Assembly: GCA_963705155.1 (NCBI GenBank)
Contig: CAVPJC010000022.1
Span: 62,001 to 126,000, forward strand
Direction of reading: 5' to 3'
Length of the DNA: 64,000 nt
Origin: CAVPJC01 sp963705155
Lineage (GTDB): Bacteria; Chloroflexota; Anaerolineae; Anaerolineales; UBA4823
Shown here one piece after another: positions 38,581 through 48,886 of the stretch; position 1 is the stretch's first letter; every line of letters begins with the position of its first letter. The notes beneath the pieces were generated by a model. That model was not told where the DNA came from. It made no database searches and saw nothing but the letters and a program-made list of their open reading frames with translations. Both the position numbers and the translations under genes were made by a program.

Positions 38581-40056
38581 TTATGGAGACAATCTGCTAA
38601 AACTATCTTTCAGGCGAGGGTACAGGCCGGTATAAACCTGGTACTGGCGCAGATAAACCGCCGCAGATTCAGGGTTGGGGAACGTGTTCTGGGTGGGTTC
38701 TAACCAGTCACGGATGGCAGAAAAACCCGTCACATCACCACAACCCACGGCAGCAAGATACGCGCCTCCAAGAATTGTGCCTCCTGAGTTTGGCAGCCAA
38801 CGAACCTGTACACCCAGCACATCGGCGAATATCTGCCGCCAGAGCGGGCTGCGCGCACCGCCATTGATCATAACAATTTCGGCAACGGGACTGCCGAGTT
38901 GACTTAAAATTTCCATGATCTGCCGGAAGGCGTAGGCTACACCCTCCAGCACAGCTCGATACATATGCCCGCGCCGGTGCTTTGCCGAGAGACCGAAAAA
39001 TACCCCTCTGGCGTCAGGATCCCAGATGGGGGTGCGTTCTCCCATCAAATAGGGCAGGAATATCAATCCTTCAGCGCCGGCCGGCGTTTGCCGGGCCTCA
39101 TTTTCCAACAGGGCAAAAACATCGGGCGTGTCGATGCCAAGGGCGTCAACAAACCAGCTCACCACACCGCCGGCCATCACACCTCCCAGGCTTAACGGCG
39201 CGCCCGTTGCGTGTTTTGTATTCAGCAAGCGTGGATCGGTTCCAGACAGCCCTGGAACCAACACGTTGCCGGCAGTCCCCAGCATAACGGCGGCCTGTCC
39301 GGCTTCAATAACGCCGGCGCCCAGGCAGGCACAGGCAAAATCGGCTGCACCGCAAACGACTGGAACGCCAGCCGGGATGCCGGTTGCCCTGGCAGCAGCC
39401 CGGGTGACCTCTCCCACAATTTGTTCCGATGGAGAGACGGCGGGCAGCTTTTCAGCGTCTAACCCCATCACATTGCAGGCCTCGCGGTTCCATTCACCGC
39501 TGTCAAGCTGAAAACAAGGGCTGCATATGCCAGCGTTGCTCGGATCGATGGACACCTCGCCCGTCAAAGCATGCACAATGTAACCATTGGCCTGCAGGAT
39601 TTTCCAGGTTTTTTTATATTCCTCGGGCTCTTCCTGAAGATACCAGAGCCATTTAACGCCGCCAAAATAACTATCCAGCGTATTACTGCAAACCTTCGCC
39701 GCCAGAGGCTGGCTGATGTTTTCCTGCAGCCATTTCACCTGAGGCGTGGCCCGGCGGTCCAGCCAGAGGATTGCAGGGCGGAGAGGTCGTCCACTTCGAT
39801 CGATGGGTACACAGGATGGGGATTGCCCGCAAACACACACGACGCATACGTCGGGGCGTTGGCTTTCATTCATCACCTGGCTGCAGATGAGCTGGACTGC
39901 CTGCCACCATTCTTCCGGCTGTTGTTCAGACCAGTTCACCTGCGGTCGCAGCAGCGGATATTCATGCGAACGGCTGATCAACAACCTGCCATTCTGGTCG
40001 TAGAGAGCGGCCTTGGCAGATGATGTGCCGATGTCGATGGTCAGGTAAACACTCAT
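38581..40056 (-). CDS. FGGY-family carbohydrate kinase
   Basis: 491 residues, complete. N-terminal phosphate-binding motif IDIGTSSAKAALYDQNG and C-terminal FGGY signature INGGARSPLWRQIFADVLG with Gly-rich ADENOSINE-type loop (GGTILGGAYLAAVG). The family phosphorylates xylulose, glycerol, gluconate, ribulose or fuculose; length and W-x-x-D-RA pattern (WLDRRATPQ) are most like xylulokinase or gluconokinase, but substrate cannot be assigned. It lies 17 bases after the PHP-hydrolase gene and is followed after 113 bases by the GpsA-like gene, so it probably makes the phosphorylated substrate for that enzyme. Confidence 0.85.
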   Translation of the reverse strand: MSVYLTIDIGTSSAKAALYDQNGRLLISRSHEYPLLRPQVNWSEQQPEEWWQAVQLICSQVMNESQRPDVCVVCVCGQSPSCVPIDRSGRPLRPAILWLDRRATPQVKWLQENISQPLAAKVCSNTLDSYFGGVKWLWYLQEEPEEYKKTWKILQANGYIVHALTGEVSIDPSNAGICSPCFQLDSGEWNREACNVMGLDAEKLPAVSPSEQIVGEVTRAAARATGIPAGVPVVCGAADFACACLGAGVIEAGQAAVMLGTAGNVLVPGLSGTDPRLLNTKHATGAPLSLGGVMAGGVVSWFVDALGIDTPDVFALLENEARQTPAGAEGLIFLPYLMGERTPIWDPDARGVFFGLSAKHRRGHMYRAVLEGVAYAFRQIMEILSQLGSPVAEIVMINGGARSPLWRQIFADVLGVQVRWLPNSGGTILGGAYLAAVGCGDVTGFSAIRDWLEPTQNTFPNPESAAVYLRQYQVYTGLYPRLKDSFSRLSP

Positions 40057-40073
40057 CCAATGGCCTGTCAGGT

Positions 40074-40963
40074 TTACTTGAAATCAGTAATGAAGTAAGC
40101 GTTTGACCAGGCAGATTGGAAATCCATATCCACCACTTCGACGCGCAGGTATTCTTGCTGCGATTTGAGCTCAAAGGTGGCGGTGGTGATCGGCTTGCCA
40201 TCCCAGGCCTGGGCAGCATTGGGACAGTGATAGTAATCTCCAACCAGGTAAATTGAGCGCGCCGGCGAGCAATCCACGGTCACTTTGCGCCCATCCAGGC
40301 GCACATCGTAGATTTCGGGTCCCATCGAGGCGTAGAAGTGGCCCTGTTTCAAGGCCGATAAAACTGATTCGGTGTCCAGGCGCTGACTGCGCAGCATGAG
40401 CCAGCCGCGGCCATGATCGGGATAGGCAAAATGGGAGTCGTCCACCGCCAACCCCCAGGTACGCTGGCCTCGCCTGAGCACGCCATCCCAATGGACAAGC
40501 GAATGGCCTTTTTGGATTTCCAACCAGCAGCCGGTATTGAAGATCTCAATGCCGATATGCCCCTTCAAAGTCAGTAAATCATCCAGGGTCAGGTCGTGCC
40601 AGTATGGATGGGCCACAAAGGCAATGCCGCCTTGCGCGTTGGTGAGATCAATGGCTTCCTGTGGATCGCATCCCGACGGCGCGGGGACCTTTGAGACGCC
40701 GATGCAAACAATATGGTAGTTTACTGACCACGCCGGGCGCTCACCTCCACACTCGGAATGGATAATAGAGGTGGTTGGGGTAGAAAATCTGCCGGCCTGG
40801 TCAGCACGTTGTGGTCTGTGATGCCGTAAAAATGATAACCATGGTCGGCATGCCAGCGCATACTCTCGGCCGGGGTCACTTTTCCATCCGATTGGGTGGT
40901 GTGCGTGTGCAGGTTTCCTTTGTACCAGGGGCCACTCTGGTCAAATGGAGGTAGGGATGGCAT
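40074..40963 (-). CDS. PHP-domain phosphoesterase (frameshifted)
   Basis: About 296 residues. The metal-binding N-terminal motif NLHTHTTQSDGKV and later GITDHNV, VEVSA and AHPYW (residues about 20, 45, 70 and 130) match the PHP superfamily, which hydrolyses phosphoesters with a trinuclear metal site. A C-terminal beta domain (about 210-295) looks like a carbohydrate-binding or interaction module. A base change near 40,725 splits the frame; repair joins both parts. It sits in the ABC-transporter operon 43 bases after the ATPase gene. It may cleave an imported phosphodiester or a phosphorylated intermediate. Confidence 0.8.
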
Positions 40964-41006
40964 ATGCTTTAAACTCCTATGATGTTTGCGTGAATTGGCG
41001 CAGATC

Positions 41007-42080
41007 TTATGTCTGGGGCTGTTCCATGACCATCACGGCTTCTTCTGGAATTTCAATCAGCACGTCCTGTTCCAGCTCGGGCAAGCTCAGGTGCGGGTTG
41101 TTGAAAGTGTCGATATTGAGAGCCGTATCATTGACATTGACCCGAATGCGGACGATCGAACCCAGGAAGGTGATATTTTGAATGCGGGCATCCAACACAT
41201 TGGCGTTTGACCTGTCGGAGGCGATGCTGATCCGCTCGGGGCGGATGGAGACAGGCAGGCGTGCTCCATTTCTGATCCCTTCCAGACTTTGAGCCGTACG
41301 GAGGGTTTGCCCTTCAAATTCCAGTATCCCGGCTGAGGCGTTCTTAACAAGGGCGGTCACCGAGTTCAAGGTGCCCACAAACTGGGCAATGAACTCGGTC
41401 TTGGGGAAGTTGTAAATTTCAAACGATGTTCCCACCTGCTCAATCCTGCCGGCGTTCATGACCACCACTCGATCGGAGATCGAGAGCGCTTCTTCCTGGT
41501 CGTGGGTGACGTAAATCGTGGTGATGCCCAGCTCTTTTTGGATGTTGCGGATTTCGCTGCGTAAAGAGACCCGGATTTTTGCATCCAGCGCAGAGAGCGG
41601 CTCATCCAGCAACAGCACCTGGGGGTAAACTGCCAGGGCGCGCGCCAGAGCCACACGCTGCTGCTGTCCGCCAGAGAGCTGGTGCGGGTAGCGATCTTCG
41701 AAGCCAGACATGTGAACCAGAACCAGCATTTCTTTTACGCGCTGGTCGATCATTTCGCGTGGTTTTTTTGCAATCCGCAGACCATACCCAATGTTGCCGG
41801 CGACAGTCATATTGGGAAACAAGGCGTAAGACTGAAAAACCATGCCAACGTTGCGTTGGTTGGGCGAGACCGAGGTTACATCCTTGCTGTCGATATAAAT
41901 CTTCCCGCTGGTTGGCATCTCGAAACCGGCAACCATGCGCAGGGTGGTGGTTTTACCGCAGCCTGAAGGCCCAAGGAATGAGACCAGCTCGCCTCTGGCA
42001 ACATCCAGGTCAAAATCCTTTACAGCGACGGTCGTCTTGGAAAAGGTTTTGTTGACGTTCTTAATTTCAATGAAAGCCAT
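41007..42080 (-). CDS. ABC transporter ATP-binding protein, PotA/FbpC-like
   Basis: 357 residues. Walker A GPSGCGKTT (residues 36-44), signature LSGGQQQR, Walker B LLLDEPLSALD and H-loop THDQEE, with a C-terminal TOBE-type domain (about 240-355). This is the nucleotide-binding subunit for importers of polyamines, iron, phosphonates or thiamine. It lies in an operon with two permease genes and a solute-binding protein gene, with 23 bases to the permease. The ATG is at 42,078-42,080. Confidence 0.9.
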   Translation of the reverse strand: MAFIEIKNVNKTFSKTTVAVKDFDLDVARGELVSFLGPSGCGKTTTLRMVAGFEMPTSGKIYIDSKDVTSVSPNQRNVGMVFQSYALFPNMTVAGNIGYGLRIAKKPREMIDQRVKEMLVLVHMSGFEDRYPHQLSGGQQQRVALARALAVYPQVLLLDEPLSALDAKIRVSLRSEIRNIQKELGITTIYVTHDQEEALSISDRVVVMNAGRIEQVGTSFEIYNFPKTEFIAQFVGTLNSVTALVKNASAGILEFEGQTLRTAQSLEGIRNGARLPVSIRPERISIASDRSNANVLDARIQNITFLGSIVRIRVNVNDTALNIDTFNNPHLSLPELEQDVLIEIPEEAVMVMEQPQT

Positions 42081-42103
42081 TGCAGCCTCACAGTGAATGA
42101 ATA

Positions 42104-42895
42104 TTATCGGGTGCCGACCTGAACCTGACCCGGAGCGCCGCGGCCGATGTACCCGATCATCATCATGATGATCCAGGTAATTCCAAAGCTGATCAGTGAC
42201 AACGCCGCAGGCTCATAAGCCTTCATGGCGACCGCGTAGCGAATATAGACGCCAAAAGAGGGCCAGGCCAACAATGATGCAATCGTGTACTCGCCCACCA
42301 CGATTGCAAAAGTGAGGAAGATGCCGTTGAGCAGGCTGGCGCGCAGATTGGGGAAGATCACCTGGAAAAGAATAGCCGCGCGTCCTGCTCCCAGGCTTTG
42401 AGCGGCTTCGGTTAACGTGCGCACATCGATCGCACGCAGACCGGCATCCACCGAGCGGAAAATATATGGCATCGCCAGTACACAGTACGAGGAGATCAAC
42501 AGGGTTGGATTCCCCAACATGCCCACCCGGCTGTACAGCCGGATCAACCCGAAGATCAATACAACTGCCGGGACGACAAATGGAAACAGGGTAATGAATT
42601 CAACGTATGGACGCCAGTTGGGTAAACGCAAATGCATCCAATAGGCCGTCCAGGTGAAAAGCAGCAGGCTGATGGCGATGGTGGAAACCGACCAGAGCAG
42701 GCTGTAGCCAAAATTGGTGTAAAAATTGGGATCTTGAAAGACGGCGCGATAAGCCTCCAGGCTCAGGCGACCTTTGATCATGCGCAGGCTGAAATCAAAG
42801 GTGGCATACAAAGGGATAAAAAAGTACGCCATGCCCGAGAGAAATACAGCCCACAAGAAGACGACTTGCAATTTGCCTCTTTTCATCGTGTCCAC
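42104..42895 (-). CDS. ABC transporter permease (PotC/FbpB-like)
   Basis: 263 residues with six membrane helices and the cytoplasmic EAA loop (TLTEAAQSLGAGRAAILFQVIFPNLR, about residues 160-185). Second permease of the importer. It overlaps the first permease gene by 13 bases, a sign of translational coupling. Substrate is unknown. Confidence 0.88.
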   Translation of the reverse strand: MDTMKRGKLQVVFLWAVFLSGMAYFFIPLYATFDFSLRMIKGRLSLEAYRAVFQDPNFYTNFGYSLLWSVSTIAISLLLFTWTAYWMHLRLPNWRPYVEFITLFPFVVPAVVLIFGLIRLYSRVGMLGNPTLLISSYCVLAMPYIFRSVDAGLRAIDVRTLTEAAQSLGAGRAAILFQVIFPNLRASLLNGIFLTFAIVVGEYTIASLLAWPSFGVYIRYAVAMKAYEPAALSLISFGITWIIMMMIGYIGRGAPGQVQVGTR

Positions 42896-43808
42896 CTCGC
42901 GGCCTGCCGCATCAGGCGCATGTACCCATACAAAGAAAGGCTCATGATCAAGATCATCCCCAGGGCCAGGGCATTCCCCAGACCCGGGTTGAAAAGCACA
43001 TCGCCCTGGATTTGGGCGCCGATGACGATCGTGATCAGGTTCAGGGCGCTGCCGGCGAAGGCAAAAGCGGTTGCATAGGCGCCAAAGGCGTTGCCAAACA
43101 GAAGAATTGTTGCCCCCAGTACGGTGGGGGTTAAAATCGGGATGGCAATATGCCGCCAGTAATCCCAGCCGGTGCCGCCCAGGGTTGCAGAGGCTTCACG
43201 CCATTCGCGCTTCAAGCCATCCAGAGCCGGGCTGATGACCAGGATCATCAGTGGCAATTGGAAGTACAGATACACCACACTCAACCCCCAGATGTTATAG
43301 GCCTTCCAGCCCAGCTGGACCACATCCATGCCCGTGGCGTAATTGACCGCCCGGGTGATCAGCCCGGTGTTGCCGATGGTGGCAATGAACGCAAATGCCA
43401 GCGGCACGCCGGCAAAGTTGGAAGCCACACCGGAAAAGGTGAGCACGAAATTCCGCAGAGAAGCCTGGAAGGGCGCCAGAAGTGATCGCATAGGCGATTA
43501 AAAACCCCCATATCGTTCCTACCAAGGCAGTCAACAAACTGATGATCAGGCTGTTCTTATAGGCGTTGAGCAAATCGCTGCGCCGGAAGATTTCGATCAA
43601 ATTATTGATGGTGAAGCCGCCCTCCGGGCTTTCGAAACTGCGGATGAAAATTGAAAACGATGGCAGGATTAAAAAAAGCAATCCAAAGATCAGGAAAGGC
43701 AGCATACCCAGCCAATCCCAGTTGCGCGGGTGAGAACGGAGACGCGCGGGCTGCGCGTCTCCAATCCCGCCCTGGACTCGTGTTGTCTTTCTTCGCGAGC
43801 AGGGACAT
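42883..43808 (-). CDS. ABC transporter permease (PotB-like), two frame breaks
   Basis: About 309 residues after repair. Start ATG 43,806-43,808, after an AGGAGT sequence. Cytosolic N-terminus, then six helices (first GMLPFLIFGLLFLILP) and an EAA loop (REASATLGGTGWDYWRHIAIPILTP). Frame breaks occur near 43,720 and 43,490. The first lies beside a 10-bp GC-rich hairpin (43,738-43,762), which may have hindered sequencing. Pairs with the other permease, ATPase and binding protein. Confidence 0.82.
43738..43762. repeat. GC-rich hairpin inside a permease N-terminus
   Basis: GGAGACGCGC (43,738-43,747) and GCGCGTCTCC (43,753-43,762) form a perfect 10-bp stem with a 5-base loop, in coding sequence for the hydrophilic N-terminus and next to a frame break. 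Confidence 0.5.
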
Positions 43809-43820
43809 TTTTAATGACTC

Positions 43821-44985
43821 CTATTCACCCAGAACCTTCGTCCGCCAGTTCTCGGCGATGTATTTCTTGGCCGCGCCGATCTCATCCAGGGTTGGGAATA
43901 CTGCTTTCTCGTAATACTTCGCCGTCTGGAAGCTTGGCTGCCAGGTCGGCGGGGACCACGTTGCGTTTAACCATATCGGCATAGCGGGCAGGGTGAGCGT
44001 AGCCTTTCAGAAACAGCAGCTGCCCCTCATCCGACATGAAATATTCCACCCACAGGCGGGCAGCGAAGGGGTGCGGGCCGGTGGCGTTAACGGCTGAAGC
44101 ATAGGGGCCGCCCAGGGAAACCGACTCGGGGATGAGAAAGCCCACTTCCGGGTTACCATTCAGGGTATCCCGGTCGGCCAGTGCCAGGTAGTCCCAGCGC
44201 AGACCGATAGGGGTTTCACCCTTGGCCAGTGCCCCGGAAGAAATGCTGACCGGGATCATATTGCCGGATTTGTTCATTTCCGTCCAGAACTCGATGCCCT
44301 TCTCTGCTGCGCCTTCGATTTTGCCGCCGTTCAGCTCCATACCGCATGCCCAGACGCCCATGACCGATTCGTTGCCTTTGGTCGGGTCGCCGGTGGTGAC
44401 GCTGTTCTTGTATTCGGGTTTGAGCAGGTCTTCGAACTTCTGCGGAGGGTTCTTAATCAGCGTGGCATTGTACTCGATGCCGAGCACGCCGAAGTATTCG
44501 GCAAACCAGGTGCCATCTGGATCCTTGAGGTCGTCAGGGATGGAATCCCAAACATTCAGCTTGTACTTGGCCCACAGGCCCTCTTTCTTGCCATCCACCG
44601 CGTAGGTGATGCCCACGTCCACCGTATCCGGGTTCTGCGGGCCGGTGTTGCCCTTGTTTGCCCGGATCGCTTCGAGCTCGTCTGCCGAACCTGCGTCTGG
44701 GAAGAGCTCATTGACCTTCATGTTGTATTTTGCTTTGAAGGTGTCGATGATCTCGCCGTAATTGGCCCAGTCGCGCGGCAGGGCGATCACGGTTACCGTG
44801 CCTTCTTTTTGAGCCAGTGGAATCAGTTTATCAATGGGGATGGCTTCGCCGCTTGCCAGCAGGGCTGCGGTATCTTCTGTGGTAGCTCCGCCGCCTCCAC
44901 AAGCAACCAATGTGCTCGATGCGCCAAACAGGGCGCTGAGCTGAAGGAACTGGCGGCGCGATACTCTGGTTAATTTCGGTGACAT
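43821..44985 (-). CDS. ABC transporter solute-binding lipoprotein (Tat-type signal, frameshifted C-terminus)
   Basis: About 388 residues. The signal sequence contains SRRQFL (a Tat-like twin-arginine motif) and a lipobox (LVACGG, Cys near residue 28). The body follows the polyamine/Fe3+ binding-protein pattern (TVTVIALPRDWANYGEIIDTF...YFGVLGIEYN...YFMSDEGQ). A base change near 43,905 cuts off the true end; the repaired C-terminus is AKKYIAENWRTKVLGE with a stop at 43,821. Start ATG 44,983-44,985 follows AAGGAGAAG; an upstream start at 45,057 is less likely. It determines the substrate of the importer, which is not readable. Confidence 0.85.
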
Positions 44986-45187
44986 GTTCTTCTCCTTTTT
45001 TGGGTCAAATGGGTGGGTAGGGTAATCGTCAACTGGTTTTCGATTTTTATAATCCATAGAACTCCTTAAAAGTAGATGGTTCGATCATGATCAGGGCAGC
45101 CACAATCTTGTTGGTTATTGTTCTCTCCACACCTCCAGAAAAGCCTTTTCTCGCGCGACTATTGGGTTGCTGATAGAGTTGGATCCA

Positions 45188-46156
45188 TTAAACGGAGCCA
45201 TTGGCACGCGATAAGAGCGCGATGGCGGTCTCATCGGTGGTGATCAGGACGTTGCAGTACTTTCCGCGCATCAACCCCAGGATTGCATCTACTTTAGGCT
45301 GACCGGCAGCAATGGCGGCGGAAATGCGCTTGGATTTGAGATTATCCAAGTCCACCGCAATGACGCGTTCATCCAATTCCTGCAGGCAGATTTTGCCCTG
45401 GGCGTTGTAATACCTTCCGCAGATTTCCCCAACTGCCCCAGCAGATTTCAGCTTATCGAGCAGGTCGTCATCCAAATACCCCGCCTTATAGAGCGACGAA
45501 TTTCGGGACACGTTTCCGACCCCATAAAAAGCCAGCTGCGAACGGCCGGCCAGTTCCAGGGTGGCGGCAATGCGCGAATCGCTGAGCAGGCTGTTCTTAA
45601 TCGATGGATGGTCTACGATCATGGGGGCGACCAGATTTACCGTGACGCCGTCGAAAGCCCGGGCGATCGTTTCGACAATATATTCCGCCCGGGTCGAAAA
45701 AGTAGTGGAATCCATACTTCCGTTCATTTGAACCACGGTCACCTTGCGTGGCTCGGTGGGGGTTAACTGAACGGCGCACTCCAGCACTGTACTGCTCCAG
45801 GCCACGCCGATGATATCGTTGGTCTGCACACGCCGCATTAAAAAAGAAGCCCCGGCCTGGCCCAGGGCAAACTTAACCGCATCCTCCGTCTCTGCAGGAG
45901 GGGTAACAACGATGCTCTCCGAGAGACCAAAAGTCTTCTCGAGTTTGTACTCCAATTCAGTTGATTGTAAGAGTTGGGACTTGATCTCAACCTTAACGAT
46001 GCCAATTTCTTCAGCCCGCTTCAAATATCTCCCCGTAGTTTGGCGGGAAATCCCGAGCCGCTCAGCAATCCCTTGCTGTGTCATTCCACCCTTGAAATAT
46101 AAGGTCGCTATTTTGGTTAGCAGCCGGATCTCATCCACAGCTATCCTCAAGAGCAT
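45188..46156 (-). CDS. SorC/DeoR-type sugar-sensing transcriptional regulator
   Basis: About 322 residues. The N-terminal HTH (LLTKIATLYFKGGMTQQGIAERLGISRQTTGRYLKRA) and C-terminal sugar-binding domain (about 60-320; VGNVSRNSSLYKAGYLDDD, ICGRYYNAQG) are typical of SorC-family regulators, which bind phosphorylated sugars. It lies 202 bases upstream of the binding-protein gene on the same strand and probably controls that operon. Start ATG 46,154-46,156 (MLLRIAVDE) is preferred over an upstream start at 46,219, which would add a Cys-rich tail not typical of the family. Confidence 0.85.
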   Translation of the reverse strand: MLLRIAVDEIRLLTKIATLYFKGGMTQQGIAERLGISRQTTGRYLKRAEEIGIVKVEIKSQLLQSTELEYKLEKTFGLSESIVVTPPAETEDAVKFALGQAGASFLMRRVQTNDIIGVAWSSTVLECAVQLTPTEPRKVTVVQMNGSMDSTTFSTRAEYIVETIARAFDGVTVNLVAPMIVDHPSIKNSLLSDSRIAATLELAGRSQLAFYGVGNVSRNSSLYKAGYLDDDLLDKLKSAGAVGEICGRYYNAQGKICLQELDERVIAVDLDNLKSKRISAAIAAGQPKVDAILGLMRGKYCNVLITTDETAIALLSRANGSV

Positions 46157-46231
46157 TTGCCCAAGACATTGGCAATTGTTACATGTTGAGATCATAGCAC
46201 AAATAAAAGAGAGTGTCAATCAGCGTCTCGG

Positions 46232-46251
46232 GTTGCAATAGAATTGCAATC
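46232..46251. promoter_or_regulatory. Repeated ATTGCAA element upstream of the SorC-type regulator
   Basis: On the minus strand, ATTGCAA occurs twice with 4 bases between (in the segment GGTTGCAATAGAATTGCAAT on the plus strand), about 80 bases upstream of the regulator start and 165 bases from galT. It is a candidate operator. Confidence 0.3.
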
Positions 46252-46413
46252 CACCACCTTCTGACTCAAACTAACTCGGGGGATCGAAGGCGATCGGGAT
46301 TGTGGGAGGCGTGAAGATAAATTCCCCGGTTAAAAAGAATTCAGTATGGTAAGATAAATCCAGAGCACCGGATCATCTGCCAGAAGTCAATTTTAAGTGC
46401 CTGAGGGAAACCC

Positions 46414-47448
46414 ATGTCATTTATCCCCACCGAACATCCACATCGCCGCTACAACCCGCTGAATGGCGAATGGGTGCTGGTCTCGCCGCACCGGACATTG
46501 CGTCCGTGGCAGGGGCAGGTGGAACGCCTGCCCGGCGAGAACCGCCCATCCCATGATCCGGGCTGTTATCTGTGCCCCGGCAATGAACGCGCCGGCGGTT
46601 TGCGCAACCCGGCGTACACCAGCACCTTCGTTTTTACCAACGATTTTGCCGCGCTGCTTCCCGATACACCCGCCGCCGAAGAAAGCCCCTCCAGCCTGCT
46701 GCGCATGCAGGGAGTGCAGGGCACCTGCCGGGTGATTTGTTTTTCTCCGCGCCATGATCTGACCTTGCCCGAAATGGCAGTTGAAGATATCCGCGGGGTG
46801 GTGGATGTATGGGCGGGCCAGGTGAGTGAGCTGGGCCAGCGCTACCGCTGGGTGCAGGTATTTGAAAATAAAGGCGCCGTGATGGGGTGCTCCAACCCGC
46901 ACCCCCACGGGCAAATCTGGGCGCTGGATGCCCTGCCTTTGGAGCCATTCAAAGAAGATCGCCAGCAGCGTTTATATTTCTCCACACACGGGCGCCCGCT
47001 GCTGCTGGATTATGCGGTGGAGGAGCTGGCTGCCGGGGAGCGGATCATCCTGGAAAATGATCACTGGCTGGCGCTGGTGCCTTTCTGGGCGGTGTGGCCG
47101 TTTGAGGCGCTGCTGCTGCCGCGCCGCGGCGTGCTGCGCCTGCCTGACCTGACCGGCGCAGAACGAGACGGGCTGGCAGATGCGCTCAAACGCTTGCTGA
47201 CGCGCTACGACAACCTTTTTGAAACTTCCTTCCCCTATTCAATGGGCTGGCATGGCGCGCCAAACGATGCGCCAGACGGCTCCGGATGGCAGCTGCACGC
47301 ACATTTCTACCCGCCACTGCTGCGCTCAGCAACGGTAAAAAAGTTTATGGTTGGGTTTGAGATGCTGGCTGAGCCACAGCGCGATCTGACCGCCGAGCAG
47401 GCCGCGGCGCGCCTGCGCCAGCTTTCTGACATCCACTACAAAGCTTAA
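46414..47448 (+). CDS. galT: Galactose-1-phosphate uridylyltransferase
   Basis: 344 residues, complete. Leloir-pathway enzyme that exchanges UMP between UDP-glucose and galactose 1-phosphate. The active-site HPHGQIW motif (near residue 162) with the nucleophilic His in the middle is present, as is the N-terminal Zn-type CYLCPGN motif. Length fits GalT type 1. No galK or galE is visible in the window. It lies divergent from the SorC regulator and its stop overlaps the convergent flavoprotein gene stop by 4 bases. Confidence 0.93.
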   Translation: MSFIPTEHPHRRYNPLNGEWVLVSPHRTLRPWQGQVERLPGENRPSHDPGCYLCPGNERAGGLRNPAYTSTFVFTNDFAALLPDTPAAEESPSSLLRMQGVQGTCRVICFSPRHDLTLPEMAVEDIRGVVDVWAGQVSELGQRYRWVQVFENKGAVMGCSNPHPHGQIWALDALPLEPFKEDRQQRLYFSTHGRPLLLDYAVEELAAGERIILENDHWLALVPFWAVWPFEALLLPRRGVLRLPDLTGAERDGLADALKRLLTRYDNLFETSFPYSMGWHGAPNDAPDGSGWQLHAHFYPPLLRSATVKKFMVGFEMLAEPQRDLTAEQAAARLRQLSDIHYKA

Positions 47449-48881
47449 GGCGATCGATCTGCATGCAGCACGGCGCGGGCGGCATGGTAACCACACATGC
47501 CGTGCACGCCGCCTCCCGGGGGCGTGGCGGATGAGCACAGGTAAACGTCTTTCAGCGGTGTTGAATAGGGCACCCAGCGCGGTACGGGCCGGGTGAACTG
47601 CTGCCAGAGGTCTTGCACGCCGCCAATGATATCTCCACCAACATAATTGGGGTTATAGGCTTCCATTTCAACTGCGGTGCGAGTGGCGCGGGCCAGGATG
47701 TGTCCCTGGAAACCGGGGGCAAATCGCTCGATCTGCGCCTCGATGGCGGCGGTCATATCGTGCGAGGAGCCATTGGGCACATGGCAGTAAGCCCAGGCGG
47801 TGTGGCAGCCGGCGGGGGCGCGGCTGGGATCGAACGGCGTTTGCTGGACGAACAGCACAAACGGCCTGGAAGGGTGTTCGCCGCGCCACACGCGGCGCTC
47901 GCCATCGGCAATCTCTTCGAGCGTGCCTCCCAGGTGCACGGTGGCGGCGCGGGCGCATTCGGGCGCACGCCAGGGAACCGGAGCATCCAAAGCGTAGTCG
48001 ATCTTAAAAACACCCGGCCCATAGCGGTAGCGCTCCAACTGGCGGCGGTAGCCGGAGGGCAGGCGCTCGCCCGCCATGCTGAGAAACTGGCGCGGGGTGA
48101 TATCCAGCAGCACAAAACGCGCTGGAGGCAGCTCGTCCAATGAATTGACCATCTGCCCGGTGATGATCTCGCCGTTGAGGGTTTGCAGATGAGCCGCCAG
48201 CGCATCGACAATTTGCTGCGACCCGCGGCGCGCCATGGGCCATCCCACCGCATGGCCCAACATTCCGGTGAGCAGCCCAAACGCGCTGGTGACGGGTCTT
48301 TCCAGTGGTAAAATGGAATGCCCGGCCAACCCGGCGAACAGAGCGCGGGCGTGCGGCCCCTTAAACAGGGTTTCTGCCAACCAGCGTGCTGGCAGCGCAG
48401 CTTTGAGGGCGAACGGCAGGTTGGTCCACGGGTGTTTTGGGGGGAGGGGCAGCGGTCCCAGAAAATCGTCCAGGATGTCTTCCCAGTGCCTCGCCAACGG
48501 CTCCATCAAGCGCCGGTAGGCAGGAGCATCTCGACCCAGCGAATCGCCGGTTGCTGCAATAGAACGATCCAACACGGCGGCGCTGCCATCATCCAGAGGG
48601 TGGGCTACAGCCAGCGGTGGGTGAACCCACTCCAGTCCGTACTTCTCCAGGGGCAGCGCGCGAAAAAAGGGTGATGCAACTCCCAGCGGATGGATGGCAG
48701 AACAGACATCGTGCTGGAATCCAGGCAGGGTCAGCTCAGCCGTGCGGGCGCCGCCGCCAATCTTCTCGAACCCTTCGATCACCAGCACCCGCCAGCCAGC
48801 CTGCGCCAGGGTAATGGCAGACGCCAGCCCGTTTGGGCCGGCGCCAACCACAACCGCGTCGTATGGAGAATGAGACGACAT
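47445..48881 (-). CDS. FAD-dependent oxidoreductase, phytoene desaturase-like
   Basis: About 478 residues. The N-terminal FAD-binding motif is VVVGAGPNGLASAITLAQAG (residues 7-26), then GGGARTAE as in the phytoene desaturase/CrtI-like and amine-oxidase family. The C-terminal motif GGGVHGMCGYHAA matches the family's FAD-binding end. No carotenoid synthase gene is nearby, so the natural substrate is unknown. It is the last gene in a run of six on the minus strand, 6 bases after the preceding gene. ATG 48,879-48,881 was preferred to the non-ATG start at 48,890. Confidence 0.82.
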   Translation of the reverse strand: MSSHSPYDAVVVGAGPNGLASAITLAQAGWRVLVIEGFEKIGGGARTAELTLPGFQHDVCSAIHPLGVASPFFRALPLEKYGLEWVHPPLAVAHPLDDGSAAVLDRSIAATGDSLGRDAPAYRRLMEPLARHWEDILDDFLGPLPLPPKHPWTNLPFALKAALPARWLAETLFKGPHARALFAGLAGHSILPLERPVTSAFGLLTGMLGHAVGWPMARRGSQQIVDALAAHLQTLNGEIITGQMVNSLDELPPARFVLLDITPRQFLSMAGERLPSGYRRQLERYRYGPGVFKIDYALDAPVPWRAPECARAATVHLGGTLEEIADGERRVWRGEHPSRPFVLFVQQTPFDPSRAPAGCHTAWAYCHVPNGSSHDMTAAIEAQIERFAPGFQGHILARATRTAVEMEAYNPNYVGGDIIGGVQDLWQQFTRPVPRWVPYSTPLKDVYLCSSATPPGGGVHGMCGYHAARAVLHADRSP

Positions 48882-48886
48882 AAAGA

